From assembly GCA_023251095.1 (NCBI GenBank), contig JAHEZL010000008.1, positions 80,360-144,359 on the forward strand: a stretch of DNA of 64,000 nucleotides, in the 5' to 3' direction. The position numbers were made by a program, and so were the translations under genes. The stretch is from Flavobacteriales bacterium (GTDB lineage: Bacteria > Bacteroidota > Bacteroidia > Flavobacteriales_C > GCA-002722245). Within the stretch, counting starts at the first letter, position 1. The number at the start of each line of letters is the position of its first letter. The notes beneath the pieces were generated by a model. It had not been told where the DNA came from, did not search any database, and saw nothing but the letters and a program-made list of their open reading frames with translations. This document shows positions 1 to 8,100 of this stretch, piece after piece.

Positions 1-567
1 GCGGTAAGTTTTTACTTTTCCTTTATTGATGAAGAAAATTCCTTTTGGGTAATTTCCTTCGAAGTAGATGCTTTCTTTTTTCTTGTGTGTTCTTATTTCA
101 TTTTCTTCGGAGAGTTTTTTCAAATCTTCAAATTCTTTCGCACCTAAAAGAAATTCAGAAAGTCCTTGTGCATTTTTTGCAAATTCCATTTTTGCAACAT
201 CCGATTTTTTTAAGCGACTTTCAATAGCATTGAGCAATTCAATATTATCGAAAGGTTTGGTTAAGTAGTCATCTGCACCCATTTCCATTCCTTTGCGCAA
301 TTCGCTTCTTTCGGCTTTTGCGGTAAGGAAAATAAAGGGAATGGTAGAAGTTTCGGTGTTTTTAGAAAGCAGGTGCAACACGCCGTAGCCATCCAAAACC
401 GGCATCATGATATCACAAATAATCAAATCGGGTTTGTCTTTAAGCGCAAGCTCAACACCTTCTTTTCCGTTTTTTGCGGTAATTACGTTGTAATTGGAAA
501 GGGAAAGAATTTCCGCTGTATTTTCTCTTACGTCGTTGTTGTCTTCTATTAAAAGTATTTTCTTCAT
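1..567 (-). CDS. Response regulator with receiver and cNMP-binding (CRP-like) domains, partial
   Basis: The gene runs off the left edge; 189 codons are visible. Residues 1-120 form a receiver domain, with the acidic pair E8-D9, the phospho-acceptor D52 in CDIMMP, and the conserved Lys in the LTKPF motif. After a linker rich in Lys and Glu, a second domain begins with YFEGNYPKGIFFINKGKVK, the start of a CRP/FNR-type cyclic-nucleotide-binding fold; the DNA-binding part would lie beyond the window. Its ATG overlaps the stop of the upstream kinase gene in an ATGA, so the pair is probably translationally coupled. Inference: the kinase phosphorylates this regulator, which would bind CRP/FNR-like palindromes such as those found downstream in this window. 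Whether it binds a nucleotide cannot be seen. Confidence 0.85.
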   Translation of the reverse strand, partial: MKKILLIEDNNDVRENTAEILSLSNYNVITAKNGKEGVELALKDKPDLIICDIMMPVLDGYGVLHLLSKNTETSTIPFIFLTAKAERSELRKGMEMGADDYLTKPFDNIELLNAIESRLKKSDVAKMEFAKNAQGLSEFLLGAKEFEDLKKLSEENEIRTHKKKESIYFEGNYPKGIFFINKGKVKTYR

Positions 568-1766
568 TGCGGTAATGATATGGTAAATATTGTTCCTTTA
601 TTTTCTTCACTTTCAAATTCAATTGCGCCATTCATTAACTCGGCATAGCGGGCAACAATGCTGAGTCCTAAACCGGTTCCCTGAATATGAGTGGCATTGT
701 GTCCGCGGAAAAATCTTTCAAATAAATTTTTCTGATCGGCTTTAGAAATTCCAATGCCATTGTCTTTCACTGAAATTTTAACGGAGAGATTTTTCACTTC
801 AGAGTTCACTTCAATGTTTTTTCCTTCCGGTGAAAACTTAATGGCATTTGACATGAGGTTGAATAAAATATTTTTCAATATTTTTTTATCCAGATGTGCA
901 GTTTCTTTGCCTGTGTGGGTGTATAAAATTTTATGAATGGTGGTCAGTTGCTGCATTTCACCTATAGTTTCGCTAATGAAAGATTTTAAATTTATTTCTT
1001 CAGGAGAGTTTTCCAGTTTACCTTCTTCGAGTTTACTTACCGATAAAAAGTCGTTCAATATATCAGTGAGATTATTAATGGAATTTTTAATTTTCCCCAC
1101 ATGCTTGTCTTGATTTTGTTTGTCGTTTTTTTCGCCGTATAAAGTCACCAGTGACAATGACGACATCATGGTAGTAAGGGGAGTGCGAAACTCATGAGAA
1201 GCCATAGATACAAAACGCGATTTCATTTCGTTGAGTTCTTTTTCTTTGTCCAAAGCGTCATTCAGTTCCTTTTTTGTTTTTTCCAGTTCTTCAACAGCTT
1301 CCTCTAAAATCATGGTGCGGTTTTTAACCTGTCTTTCCAGTTCACTGGAATAAGTTTTTAATTTTTCTTCGGCTTGCTTTCTAACAGTGATATCAATAAT
1401 GAAAGCAATTACAAATTTCCCTTGAGGGGAGGCATAAGGACTCAAGCTTATTTCAACGGGAAATTCCGTCCCGTCTTTTTTTAAACCAAAAAGATTCATT
1501 CCTGCACCCATGGATCGGGCATGAGGATTACTATGAAATTTATCTCTGTGTCCAACGTGTTTTTCCATTAAACGTCTTGGTACCAATGTTTCAATTCGTT
1601 GTCCAATCAGTTCATTTTCTTCATAGCCGAAGAGTTTTGCTCCGCTGGGATTTATGCGTGTTATTTCGCCTTTGTCATTAGTTACCAAAATACCTTCGGT
1701 AGCATAAAGAAAAAGAGCTTCAATACCTTCTTTAGTTTCCATTTTATGGTTGAATGAATTATTCAT
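564..1766 (-). CDS. PAS-domain sensor histidine kinase
   Basis: This 400-residue protein has no membrane segment, so it should be cytoplasmic. A PAS domain spans about residues 10-130 and is followed by a coiled coil at about 130-185. The HisKA domain has the phospho-acceptor His at about 191 in SHEFRTPL. The HATPase domain shows the N box (NLMSNAIKFSP), the G1 box (DNGIGIS) and the G2 box (GTGLGLSIV). It autophosphorylates and should pass phosphate to the response regulator whose start codon overlaps its stop codon. The PAS ligand is unknown. The family is common and the kinase call is secure; the redox or oxygen role suggested by the neighbouring stress genes is inference. Confidence 0.92.
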   Translation of the reverse strand: MNNSFNHKMETKEGIEALFLYATEGILVTNDKGEITRINPSGAKLFGYEENELIGQRIETLVPRRLMEKHVGHRDKFHSNPHARSMGAGMNLFGLKKDGTEFPVEISLSPYASPQGKFVIAFIIDITVRKQAEEKLKTYSSELERQVKNRTMILEEAVEELEKTKKELNDALDKEKELNEMKSRFVSMASHEFRTPLTTMMSSLSLVTLYGEKNDKQNQDKHVGKIKNSINNLTDILNDFLSVSKLEEGKLENSPEEINLKSFISETIGEMQQLTTIHKILYTHTGKETAHLDKKILKNILFNLMSNAIKFSPEGKNIEVNSEVKNLSVKISVKDNGIGISKADQKNLFERFFRGHNATHIQGTGLGLSIVARYAELMNGAIEFESEENKGTIFTISLPQ

Positions 1767-1811
1767 GTCTAAAGTAGATATTTTATAGGTAAAACAACCT
1801 GGCGCTGAAGT

Positions 1812-1934
1812 TTAATTTTTTTCTTGTTTTTGTTTGTTGTTAACCAAGGCTTTAATGGCGCCTGATAAAGCAAACAGAGACAATATTACTATTGCAGCTA
1901 AAAGTCCCAAAATATAATAATGTGCTGTATTCAT
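1812..1934 (-). CDS. Tiny membrane protein, 40 aa
   Basis: A 40-codon frame starts MNTAHYYILG, runs through one hydrophobic segment (about residues 7-27) and ends in a polar tail rich in Lys, Gln and Asn. It lies 6 nt downstream of the 58-aa membrane protein gene on the same strand, so the two look co-transcribed. The single-helix, positively charged tail layout is that of small membrane subunits or modulators. I do not recognise a family. Being a real gene rests on the clean start, the spacing and the membrane-protein composition. Confidence 0.55.
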   Translation of the reverse strand: MNTAHYYILGLLAAIVILSLFALSGAIKALVNNKQKQEKN

Positions 1935-1940
1935 AAAAAA

Positions 1941-2117
1941 TTATTTAGAGTTTTTCATTCCAAAAAACATAGCCGATAACGTTCCGAAAATGGTGAGTAA
2001 AAACATCACTAAAGTGAATTTTGGTTTAGTAATGTCAATTTGCATATAAGCATAACGGAAAGGGCCAATAATCACTACTGTAGCGATTATAATGGCAATG
2101 AGTTTGTTTTTTGTCAT
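1941..2117 (-). CDS. Small two-helix membrane protein, 58 aa
   Basis: Starting at the ATG of MTKNKLIAII gives a 58-residue protein with hydrophobic segments at about 5-20 and 34-52. A frame extending 12 codons upstream exists, but a GGAGGA lies in that extension (2132-2137), which supports the internal ATG. The family is not recognised. The gene is divergent from the beta-CASP nuclease gene, and the intergenic region holds a perfect TATGAC-N4-GTCATA palindrome. A broken copy of its 5' end and promoter lies at 15.7 kb, so it has been duplicated once. Confidence 0.65.
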   Translation of the reverse strand: MTKNKLIAIIIATVVIIGPFRYAYMQIDITKPKFTLVMFLLTIFGTLSAMFFGMKNSK

Positions 2118-2187
2118 GAGTGTATATTTAATCCTCCAAAGTTCTTTATACAAGGTGTAAAGGGGAATGAGGTGTATCAGGACAGGA

Positions 2188-2203
2188 TATGACGGATGTC
2201 ATA
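2188..2203. promoter_or_regulatory. CRP/FNR-like palindrome TATGAC-N4-GTCATA
   Basis: Perfect dyad with 6-bp arms and a 4-bp spacer (GGAT) in the divergent intergenic region. It carries the TGA-N6-TCA core of CRP/FNR-superfamily sites. Its centre is 32 bp from the centre of the -7-like box of the rightward gene. Operator role is inferred from this geometry and from repeats of the motif at 8.09, 10.95, 12.78 and 15.65 kb. Confidence 0.6.
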
Positions 2204-2223
2204 ATTCGCTAAAATCAAGTGAT

Positions 2224-2231
2224 TAACTTTG
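2224..2231 (+). promoter_or_regulatory. -7 box TAACTTTG for the beta-CASP nuclease gene
   Basis: The sequence matches the Bacteroidota -7 consensus TAnnTTTG. No TTG is found at the -33 position, where the palindrome at 2188-2203 sits instead, as expected for an activator-dependent promoter. The predicted transcript would start only a few nt before the ATG at 2237, so the mRNA may be almost leaderless. Confidence 0.45.
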
Positions 2232-2236
2232 GCTGC

Positions 2237-3601
2237 ATGAGCGAAATAAAAATTCATTTCTTAGGAGCGGCCGGAACGGTTACCGGGTCAAAATATCTGG
2301 TAGAGGTTGGGAGTAAAAAAATACTGATCGACTGCGGACTCTTTCAGGGAATTAAAAAACTGCGTCAACTTAACTGGGATAATCTTCCGCTGAATGTGGG
2401 GGAAATTGAGTGTGTTTTAATTACGCACGGACATTTAGATCATTGCGGATTTTTGCCCAGATTGGTGGAAATGGGTTACCAAAACCGGATTTACGGGACA
2501 GCACCTACTTTGGAAATTGCCGAAATTATTTTGCGCGACAGTGCTAAAATTCAGGAGGAAGATGCAGAAAGAGCCAATAAAAAAGGCTATTCCAAACATC
2601 ATCCTGCAAAAGCACTTTATACGATTGAGCAAGTTGATAAAGCTGTTGCGCATTTCAGGGCGATAGAAGAAAACTACTGGATGGAGATCAGTAAAGACAT
2701 AAAAGTACGATTCACTTATGCCGGACATATTTTAGGAGCTGCTACTATTGAGTTGGATATAAAGGGTAAAATATTTGTTTTTTCAGGTGATATTGGAAGG
2801 GAAAATGATCTTATCATGTTTCCGCCAAAAACGCCTGAACATGTTGATGTTCTTTTTATTGAAAGCACTTATGGTGATCGTTTGCACACCAAAGAAAATA
2901 TTGAAGATCGTTTGATAAAAATCGTCAATGAAACTATTGCTGCCGGGGGAACACTCATCATTCCAAGTTTTGCGGTGGAGCGAACACAATTGCTAATGTA
3001 TCTGTTGTGGCAAATGAAAGTGAAAAAACAAATTCCGGATGTGCTGATGGTAATGGACAGTCCGATGGGCGCCAATGTAAATAGAGTTTTTCAGCACCAT
3101 ATCAAATGGCAAAAGCTTTCTATGGATGACTGCAACGCGATGTGCAACTGTTTTGTGGAAACCAAAGATTTTAAAGAATCATTGTCCATCGTTCATGATG
3201 AAAGACCAAAAATCATTATTGCCGGAAGCGGTATGATTACCGGCGGCAGGGTTTTAGCTTATTTAAAAGAGTATATCTCCAATCCGAAAACAACAGTGCT
3301 TTTGGCAGGATTCCAATCTGAAGGAACCCGTGGCCGTCAATTGTTACGAGGTGCGGCAGAGATTAAAATATATGGAAGATATTATCCTGTTAATGCCCGT
3401 ATTGAAGAGATTGGCGGATTAAGTGGACATGCTGATCAAAAGGGATTAATGCATTGGATGTCGCAAATTAAAAACAAACCCGAAAAGGTTTTTATTGTTC
3501 ATGGCGAACCCCAATCTTCTGATGTGCTGAGGGTGAAAATTGAAAGTACATGGGGCTGGAACTGTGTGATACCGCAATTATGGGAAACTATCGACTTGTA
3601 G
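2237..3601 (+). CDS. Metallo-beta-lactamase-fold RNA nuclease (beta-CASP family)
   Basis: About 454 residues. The N-terminal MBL fold carries HGHLDH at about 64-69 (two-zinc site), preceded by the GAAGTVTGS motif typical of the RNA-processing branch. The middle part is a beta-CASP domain, and the C-terminus has GGLSGHADQKGL and VHGEPQ, matching the RNA-metabolising MBL domain of the YsgA/CPSF-like exonucleases. It should cut or trim RNA in the cytoplasm. A GTG 18 nt upstream would add six residues, but the ATG of MSEIKIHFLG fits the family start. In other bacteria this family sits among Usp, CBS and FNR-regulated genes, which matches the context here. Confidence 0.88.
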   Translation: MSEIKIHFLGAAGTVTGSKYLVEVGSKKILIDCGLFQGIKKLRQLNWDNLPLNVGEIECVLITHGHLDHCGFLPRLVEMGYQNRIYGTAPTLEIAEIILRDSAKIQEEDAERANKKGYSKHHPAKALYTIEQVDKAVAHFRAIEENYWMEISKDIKVRFTYAGHILGAATIELDIKGKIFVFSGDIGRENDLIMFPPKTPEHVDVLFIESTYGDRLHTKENIEDRLIKIVNETIAAGGTLIIPSFAVERTQLLMYLLWQMKVKKQIPDVLMVMDSPMGANVNRVFQHHIKWQKLSMDDCNAMCNCFVETKDFKESLSIVHDERPKIIIAGSGMITGGRVLAYLKEYISNPKTTVLLAGFQSEGTRGRQLLRGAAEIKIYGRYYPVNARIEEIGGLSGHADQKGLMHWMSQIKNKPEKVFIVHGEPQSSDVLRVKIESTWGWNCVIPQLWETIDL

Positions 3602-3719
3602 CACTAAATAAAAATGCAAAGGCAAGAAGTATTCGGTTCATGATCTTTTTTTATAAAAATACCAAAGGCAATCATTTGACAATAACAGAGATAACGAATG
3701 CCTGCTCTTCATTATCATT

Positions 3720-4364
3720 TTATTTTTGAGGTGCAATTCTTCGCATCATGCCGTATACCAACAAACTGATGATTGATGCGAAGAAACACCAAACAGAAAC
3801 AATGTAGTCTTCATAAAATATAGTGGTAACGATGTATGATATTAGGATAGCACTGCCAACGATCCACATCTTTTTTATGGATGAAGCAAGAGGGGGGGCT
3901 ATAGTGGAAATCACATAAAGAGCTCCTCCGTAAAGACTAAGAAAGGCGGGGTAATCCTGTTCGTAGGAAATATGATAACCAATGATTTTAGCTTCAACAT
4001 TATAAACCATCAGGCAGTAGCCTAAATAAACAGAAACTATTGTTCCGATGCCCAATAATATTTTTTGACCTTTTTTACGTTGTTCATTTTTTTCAAGTTT
4101 GTAAATGGAGAGCGGTACCCATACCGGCCATACCACTTGTGCAAAAAACAGGAAAAGGTAAGTTGTAAATATATGTATTGAGGAAAATGCAGGGTTTGAA
4201 AATGACAGCCATAAAAACCCTTCCGTAATTTGTTGAACGGCAAAAATCAACGGAATACTTGCAAAAATAATTTGTGAGGGTGTTTGTACTTTTTTTAAAG
4301 AGATAACACCTATTACAGAAAGAACAATACCTGCCCCAAAACTTGCATTGGCTGAAAAACACAT
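3720..4364 (-). CDS. DUF6629-type integral membrane protein
   Basis: A 214-residue protein beginning MCFSANASFGAG, the signature start of the DUF6629 family, with about six or seven hydrophobic segments spread over its whole length. A polar run, KLEKNEQRKKGQK, lies between helices near the middle. The family has no established function. The gene stands alone on the minus strand; it and the rightward nuclease gene converge, with about 120 nt between the stops and no clear terminator. Family assignment is from the N-terminal pattern and helix layout. Confidence 0.75.
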   Translation of the reverse strand: MCFSANASFGAGIVLSVIGVISLKKVQTPSQIIFASIPLIFAVQQITEGFLWLSFSNPAFSSIHIFTTYLFLFFAQVVWPVWVPLSIYKLEKNEQRKKGQKILLGIGTIVSVYLGYCLMVYNVEAKIIGYHISYEQDYPAFLSLYGGALYVISTIAPPLASSIKKMWIVGSAILISYIVTTIFYEDYIVSVWCFFASIISLLVYGMMRRIAPQK

Positions 4365-4456
4365 AAGTTATAGTTTATAAATGATTTGTAAAAAAACAAT
4401 TCAGCAAATATTTATAAACCAGCAGGAAAGCCATTTGCAATAACTTTTTGCTTAAA

Positions 4457-4771
4457 TTAATTACCCTCTCTTTTACTAAAGGATTTTGAATAGTGATGGT
4501 ATAGCGTATTGATGAATGTTAAAATGATGCCAATGCCAATGATGATATAAAATATTGTAAATATTTTTCCCGGATTGGTTTTTGGGTAAAAGTCCCCGTA
4601 AGCTACTGTAGTCAGGGTAGTAATGCAGAAATATAGTGAATCCAGCCAACTCCAATTTTCAATATAATGATAGCTTATTGTGCCAATGATTAATATAATG
4701 AAAGTAGTAATTAACAAATCCCGATAGCCTTTATCCATAATGAAAGAAAGTATCGTTCGGAAGAAAATCAT
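4457..4771 (-). CDS. Two-TM potassium-channel-like protein
   Basis: The protein has two membrane helices flanking a pore loop with the filter TLTTVAYGDFYP. The usual TVGYGD is here TVAYGD, with Ala in place of the first filter Gly. No RCK/TrkA_N or cyclic-nucleotide domain follows, so it is a bare ion_trans_2 (PF07885) pore of about 104 residues and would assemble as a tetramer. A longer frame opens at 4816, but its first codons coincide with the hairpin at 4789-4814 behind the upstream gene; I therefore prefer the ATG at 4771. Confidence 0.72.
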   Translation of the reverse strand: MIFFRTILSFIMDKGYRDLLITTFIILIIGTISYHYIENWSWLDSLYFCITTLTTVAYGDFYPKTNPGKIFTIFYIIIGIGIILTFINTLYHHYSKSFSKREGN

Positions 4772-4788
4772 AGGATTGGATTTTAAAT

Positions 4789-4814
4789 GTCCTCCCGATG
4801 TAAACCGGGAGGAC
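4789..4814 (-). terminator. Hairpin after the sorting-domain protein
   Basis: Perfect 9-bp stem GTCCTCCCG / CGGGAGGAC with an 8-nt loop, starting 7 nt beyond the stop of the 4821-6194 gene. The trailing sequence is only moderately T-rich. It could also attenuate read-through into the channel gene. Confidence 0.6.
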
Positions 4815-4820
4815 AATAAA

Positions 4821-6194
4821 TTATTCTTTTATAAATTTATTTTTTGTATAACCTTCAGCACTTATTATTTCATAAAAATATATTCCTGAAGACAATTTGC
4901 TTACATCAAGAGTCACTGAATTTGCGTTTACAGTGAAGTCGATTTTTTCTGTTTTTCTTCCTGAAACGTCATACAAATTCAAGATTGTTTGGCCGCTGAT
5001 GTTTTTTTCGGAACGGATGAAAACTACATCTTTGGCCGGATTAGGGTAAGAAGTACTTTGTACAGAAGTATTGCCGATTTCAAAAATTCCTACAGAAGGA
5101 TCAGATTTCAACCAGAGTTTATCAATATATAAAACACTGCCTACGTTTGCTTGTGTAGAATACCAGGAAGAAGATTGAATTTCAATACTAAGAGTGTCCG
5201 CTTTTACAGGATAACCCGCTTGAAAAGGAAATTCGAAATAAGTGTAGTTGGGAGTAGCAACAGTAAATATTTTATTACCAGAACCTTCACTATAACCACC
5301 AGTAGTAATTTGCATATGAATGGTTGCAGTATCATTACCTACCGGAAAAAATTTGTAATATCCACAAAGTGTATCATTGATATTTCCGGTATATGGTCGT
5401 CCACCTTTTGGTCCTTGATGGGTCATTTGTCCGGTAGTAATTCCCGATTGGCTCAGAATGGTTGTTTCCAAACGAACTGCATAAGTTCCTTCATAACTGC
5501 TTGTAGATTTGCTAACTCCTTCTCCCCATGTACCCCAATTTACAGGAACATCATTGGTTAAAGCGGTCCAATTTTCAAATTCATTGTTGGCCAATTGCTG
5601 AGTGATACCTGATCCAGTGAAAATCAATTGATCCAATTCTAAAAAGCTTCCGTTTTGAACTCCAACATTGGACATTAAGTTACTTGCTGCTGCTGCAATA
5701 ATAACAGTGTCGGGTGTAACCGAAAGTGAAAGAGGAATAGAAAAAGAAATAAAAGTGTTTTGACTTCCTGTTCCTTTTATTTTTAAAAGATCAGTACTTA
5801 CAACACTTCCTCCTTTTTTAAATAGCACTAGAATTAACGCAGTATCATTTACAGGTAAGTTGTAACGATAGTATCCTGTTAGGGCACTTGGTTTTTGTGA
5901 ATAAGGAGCTCCACCTGATTCTCCCTGAGGACTGCCATTGGAAAAGTATGCATAAGAAGTATCACCATTTAAAGTTGATGTTTGTAATCGTATTGCAAAA
6001 CCGCTATAACCGCTCACTTTGCTAACAGGTGCAATTCCCAATCGGGAAAGCCCATCCTTGTTTTGTGTTTCCCATGCTTCGGGTTCATTATAAGAAGTTG
6101 AATTCCAGTTTTCAAAATCGCCGTTAGGTACAACTTGTGCGTAGGTATCCATTTGTGATGCAACAGCAATCGCAATGAGTAATAACTTTTTCAT
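4821..6194 (-). CDS. Secreted protein with two related beta-sandwich domains and a type IX sorting domain
   Basis: 457 residues. The signal peptide is MKKLLLIAIAVASQMDTYAQ. Two copies of a carbohydrate-metabolism-like (PCMD-like) domain follow: one starts VVPNGDFENWNS, the other NNEFENWTALTNDVPVNWGTW, each about 180 residues with an FENW...P..W signature. The last 80 residues form a Por-type sorting domain (SYPNPAKDVVFI ... LYDVSGRK ... LSSGIYFYEI ... KNKFIKE), so the protein should cross the outer membrane by type IX secretion. The substrate is unknown; glycan binding is inference from the fold. Confidence 0.82.
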   Translation of the reverse strand: MKKLLLIAIAVASQMDTYAQVVPNGDFENWNSTSYNEPEAWETQNKDGLSRLGIAPVSKVSGYSGFAIRLQTSTLNGDTSYAYFSNGSPQGESGGAPYSQKPSALTGYYRYNLPVNDTALILVLFKKGGSVVSTDLLKIKGTGSQNTFISFSIPLSLSVTPDTVIIAAAASNLMSNVGVQNGSFLELDQLIFTGSGITQQLANNEFENWTALTNDVPVNWGTWGEGVSKSTSSYEGTYAVRLETTILSQSGITTGQMTHQGPKGGRPYTGNINDTLCGYYKFFPVGNDTATIHMQITTGGYSEGSGNKIFTVATPNYTYFEFPFQAGYPVKADTLSIEIQSSSWYSTQANVGSVLYIDKLWLKSDPSVGIFEIGNTSVQSTSYPNPAKDVVFIRSEKNISGQTILNLYDVSGRKTEKIDFTVNANSVTLDVSKLSSGIYFYEIISAEGYTKNKFIKE

Positions 6195-6307
6195 AATTTT
6201 TTTATTTAAGATTTAAGCAATGTTAGCTCAAAAGAGGTGGTATGGAAATGATAGCGCTTAGTGAAGAATATGATTATAAACAGCTCTAAAAATATTTTTC
6301 CAATAAA

Positions 6308-6335
6308 ATGCCCGCATAATTTATCATGCGGGCAT
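6308..6335 (-). terminator. Terminator of the first coiled-coil gene
   Basis: Perfect 10-bp stem ATGCCCGCAT / ATGCGGGCAT with an 8-nt loop, followed on the minus strand by an A/T-rich run. It lies 22 nt past the stop of the 6358-6957 gene. Confidence 0.75.
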
Positions 6336-6357
6336 CAGTAACTTGCGTAGCTACTGT

Positions 6358-6957
6358 TTATACAAAAGCTTTCTTCAAATGTTTATAAGCATTTTTAATT
6401 TCAGTGCTGAAGTTTTCTGCTTTGCTGAAAGCCGTGGATTTATTGCCTGAAATTTTTTCTTTCATTTTTTCTACTTGTTTTAAAAAATCGGCTTTTTTGA
6501 CTTCAAATTCTTCTTTGATATCAACCTTTTTAAGCTCAAAGTGAAGTCGGAGAATCTCGAGTTTGATTTTAAATCGTTCAATTTCATGTTGCAGTTTAGC
6601 GTGTACTTCCGCAGTGAAAGGATTGTTCTCTAATTCTTTTTCAAGATTGTTGAGGGCACGTGTGATTTTTTTCTTCTGTTCGTTAAAAGCATCAATGGTA
6701 TCGGCCTTTCCGAGAGTCAGTTGTAATTGCAATTCTTCTAAACGTGTTTGCAATTCATCTTTTCCCCCTTTTAGTTCGTTGACTTTAAGTTTGGTTTCGT
6801 GAAGCAGTTTGTTGAATTTTTTCTTTGTTTCTTCGTATTTGTCCTTTACTTCGGCTTTTCCGAGCGCGAGCTGCAATTGAAATTCTTCCAACTCAATCTG
6901 AGCTTTTTTGATTCCACTGATGAGAGTATTTGCGATTTTTGCGGTTGTAGTTTCCAT
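6358..6957 (-). CDS. Coiled-coil protein with three internal repeats (copy 1)
   Basis: A 199-residue, Lys/Glu/Leu-rich, wholly helical protein with no signal peptide. Three repeats of roughly 55-65 residues are visible. Each has a core like LEELQLQLALGKADxxDxFEEQKKKF: ELEEFQLQLALGKAEVKDKY at about 20, RLEELQLQLTLGKADTIDAF at about 70, and KLEILRLHFELKKVDIKEEF at about 130. The sequence is nearly identical in design to the gene at 14971-15570. No family name is known to me. Its setting among stress genes suggests a soluble structural or chaperone-like stress protein; that is inference. Confidence 0.75.
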   Translation of the reverse strand: METTTAKIANTLISGIKKAQIELEEFQLQLALGKAEVKDKYEETKKKFNKLLHETKLKVNELKGGKDELQTRLEELQLQLTLGKADTIDAFNEQKKKITRALNNLEKELENNPFTAEVHAKLQHEIERFKIKLEILRLHFELKKVDIKEEFEVKKADFLKQVEKMKEKISGNKSTAFSKAENFSTEIKNAYKHLKKAFV

Positions 6958-6962
6958 GTTTT

Positions 6963-7055
6963 TTAATCCTGGTTAATATTTATGATGTCTAATTTTGGCA
7001 CTGATTTGGAGGCTTCCAGCAGGTAAGCGTTTTTTGGAGTTGCAAGTAGTTTCAT
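6963..7055 (-). CDS. Possible 30-aa peptide upstream of the coiled-coil gene
   Basis: The frame begins MKLLATPKNAYLLEASKSVP and its stop lies 5 nt before the ATG of the coiled-coil gene, so it could be a leader peptide or a small coupled gene. It has no membrane segment. The second coiled-coil copy at 15 kb does not carry it, which argues against a conserved function. It may be a chance frame. Confidence 0.25.
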   Translation of the reverse strand: MKLLATPKNAYLLEASKSVPKLDIININQD

Positions 7056-7092
7056 ATAATAGAGTTTATGGTTTATTTTTAGTGAGAGGTCA

Positions 7093-8004
7093 TTATTTAA
7101 TATTGTCATCGTACTGCATAACTGTAATATTTCCGCTAGGATCGATCAAATAAATAAAATACACTTGATTGATAAATTTGGCAAAATCGAGATTAACAAT
7201 TGTTGTCCCGTCTATTGAAGGAATAAATCCTTCAAAAATTATTTTTCCTGTATGATCAATAATTTTGATATGAAAATTCTCTCCATTTCTGCTTAGATAT
7301 GAAAACTTTGCATCTCCATCCAGTTTATCAACAAAAAGAGTTGTTTTTTGGTCTTCTTTTCTGTTTACATAAATTGCCCTCACTTCAGGATAGCTGCATG
7401 CATCTTGGTCGTTCATATGTTTTAATCGATAAAAATTTATTCCTTCATTAGGATCTTTATCAGTATAATGATAATTGTTTAAAACTCCTGATTTTCCTGA
7501 AGCTTCAACTTTTGCGATAGATTCATAATCTTTATTGTTTATTGATCTTTCGAGAGTAAAATAATCCTTCTTTTTTTCCAGTACCGTGGCCCAGTTGATA
7601 TCGATATTGATGCCGTGCTTTTCAATTTTATATGAAATCACTTCAACCGGAATGTTTTTGCAAACAATTGTTGAATCATTAGGGAAAGAGGAATGGATTT
7701 GTGTATTTGTTTTATTTGTGTTTTCCCAGTTTGTGCCGCTCCATTGAGCGTGATATGTTCCTTTTATATCTCCTATTATATAGGCATTTTTACTGGAATC
7801 AAAATAAAGCTTCACTTGATTTGAATCTGTTTTTAAAGAATGATATTTCCAGTAGCCATTTTCTTTTTCCTGCGATATTTGAATGCCTTTTGTAAATGTT
7901 GAATCGGTGATATATATCTTTTTTTCTTGTGCGTCGCAGTTTAGGGCAAAACCTACTATAAAAGAAATAGAAAGAAGGTGAGTGCTTTTTGTGAATAGTT
8001 TCAT
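7093..8004 (-). CDS. Exported protein with FnIII-like domain and degenerate sorting tail
   Basis: 303 residues. The signal peptide ends near NCDAQ. Residues 120-210 (INWATVLEKKKDYFTLERSINNKDYE ... YHYTDKDPNEGINFYRLK) are the fibronectin-III-like module that usually precedes type IX sorting domains. The last 80 residues (IKIIDHTGKIIFEGFIPS ... YFIYLIDPSGN) resemble such a sorting domain but lack the PNP-type start and the final basic motif. Whether it is still secreted by the type IX system is uncertain. A -7 box and a CTGAC-N4-GTCAG palindrome lie upstream. Confidence 0.72.
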   Translation of the reverse strand: MKLFTKSTHLLSISFIVGFALNCDAQEKKIYITDSTFTKGIQISQEKENGYWKYHSLKTDSNQVKLYFDSSKNAYIIGDIKGTYHAQWSGTNWENTNKTNTQIHSSFPNDSTIVCKNIPVEVISYKIEKHGINIDINWATVLEKKKDYFTLERSINNKDYESIAKVEASGKSGVLNNYHYTDKDPNEGINFYRLKHMNDQDACSYPEVRAIYVNRKEDQKTTLFVDKLDGDAKFSYLSRNGENFHIKIIDHTGKIIFEGFIPSIDGTTIVNLDFAKFINQVYFIYLIDPSGNITVMQYDDNIK

Positions 8005-8034
8005 AATGATTAAGATTAAAAGTAATTATCGTTA

Positions 8035-8042
8035 CAAATCTA
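8035..8042 (-). promoter_or_regulatory. -7 box TAGATTTG for the 7093-8004 gene
   Basis: Matches TAnnTTTG about 31 nt before the ATG. No good TTG lies 20 nt upstream. The palindrome at 8087-8100 is centred 55 bp further up, about two helical turns beyond the class II distance. Confidence 0.4.
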
Positions 8043-8086
8043 TGTTGTGTTATTAGAGTATTGAATGAGGGGAGTCAATAGTATAT

Positions 8087-8100
8087 CTGACCTTTGTCAG
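8087..8100. promoter_or_regulatory. CRP/FNR-like palindrome CTGAC-N4-GTCAG
   Basis: Perfect 5-bp arms with spacer CTTT, in the gap between the leftward 303-aa gene and the ATPase remnant. A weaker relative, ATGAT-N4-GTCAT, lies at 8126-8139. Both carry the TGA-N6-TCA core. Confidence 0.5.

Noticed and set aside
5151..5561. 136-codon plus-strand frame
   Set aside because: It lies wholly inside the minus-strand sorting-domain protein gene and has a Ser/Thr/Arg-rich composition without any domain; shadow of the real gene.
7079..7090. TGA-GAGG-TCA upstream of coiled-coil copy 1
   Set aside because: Spacing is 4 instead of 6 between TGA and TCA, and no -7 box lies at the fixed distance.
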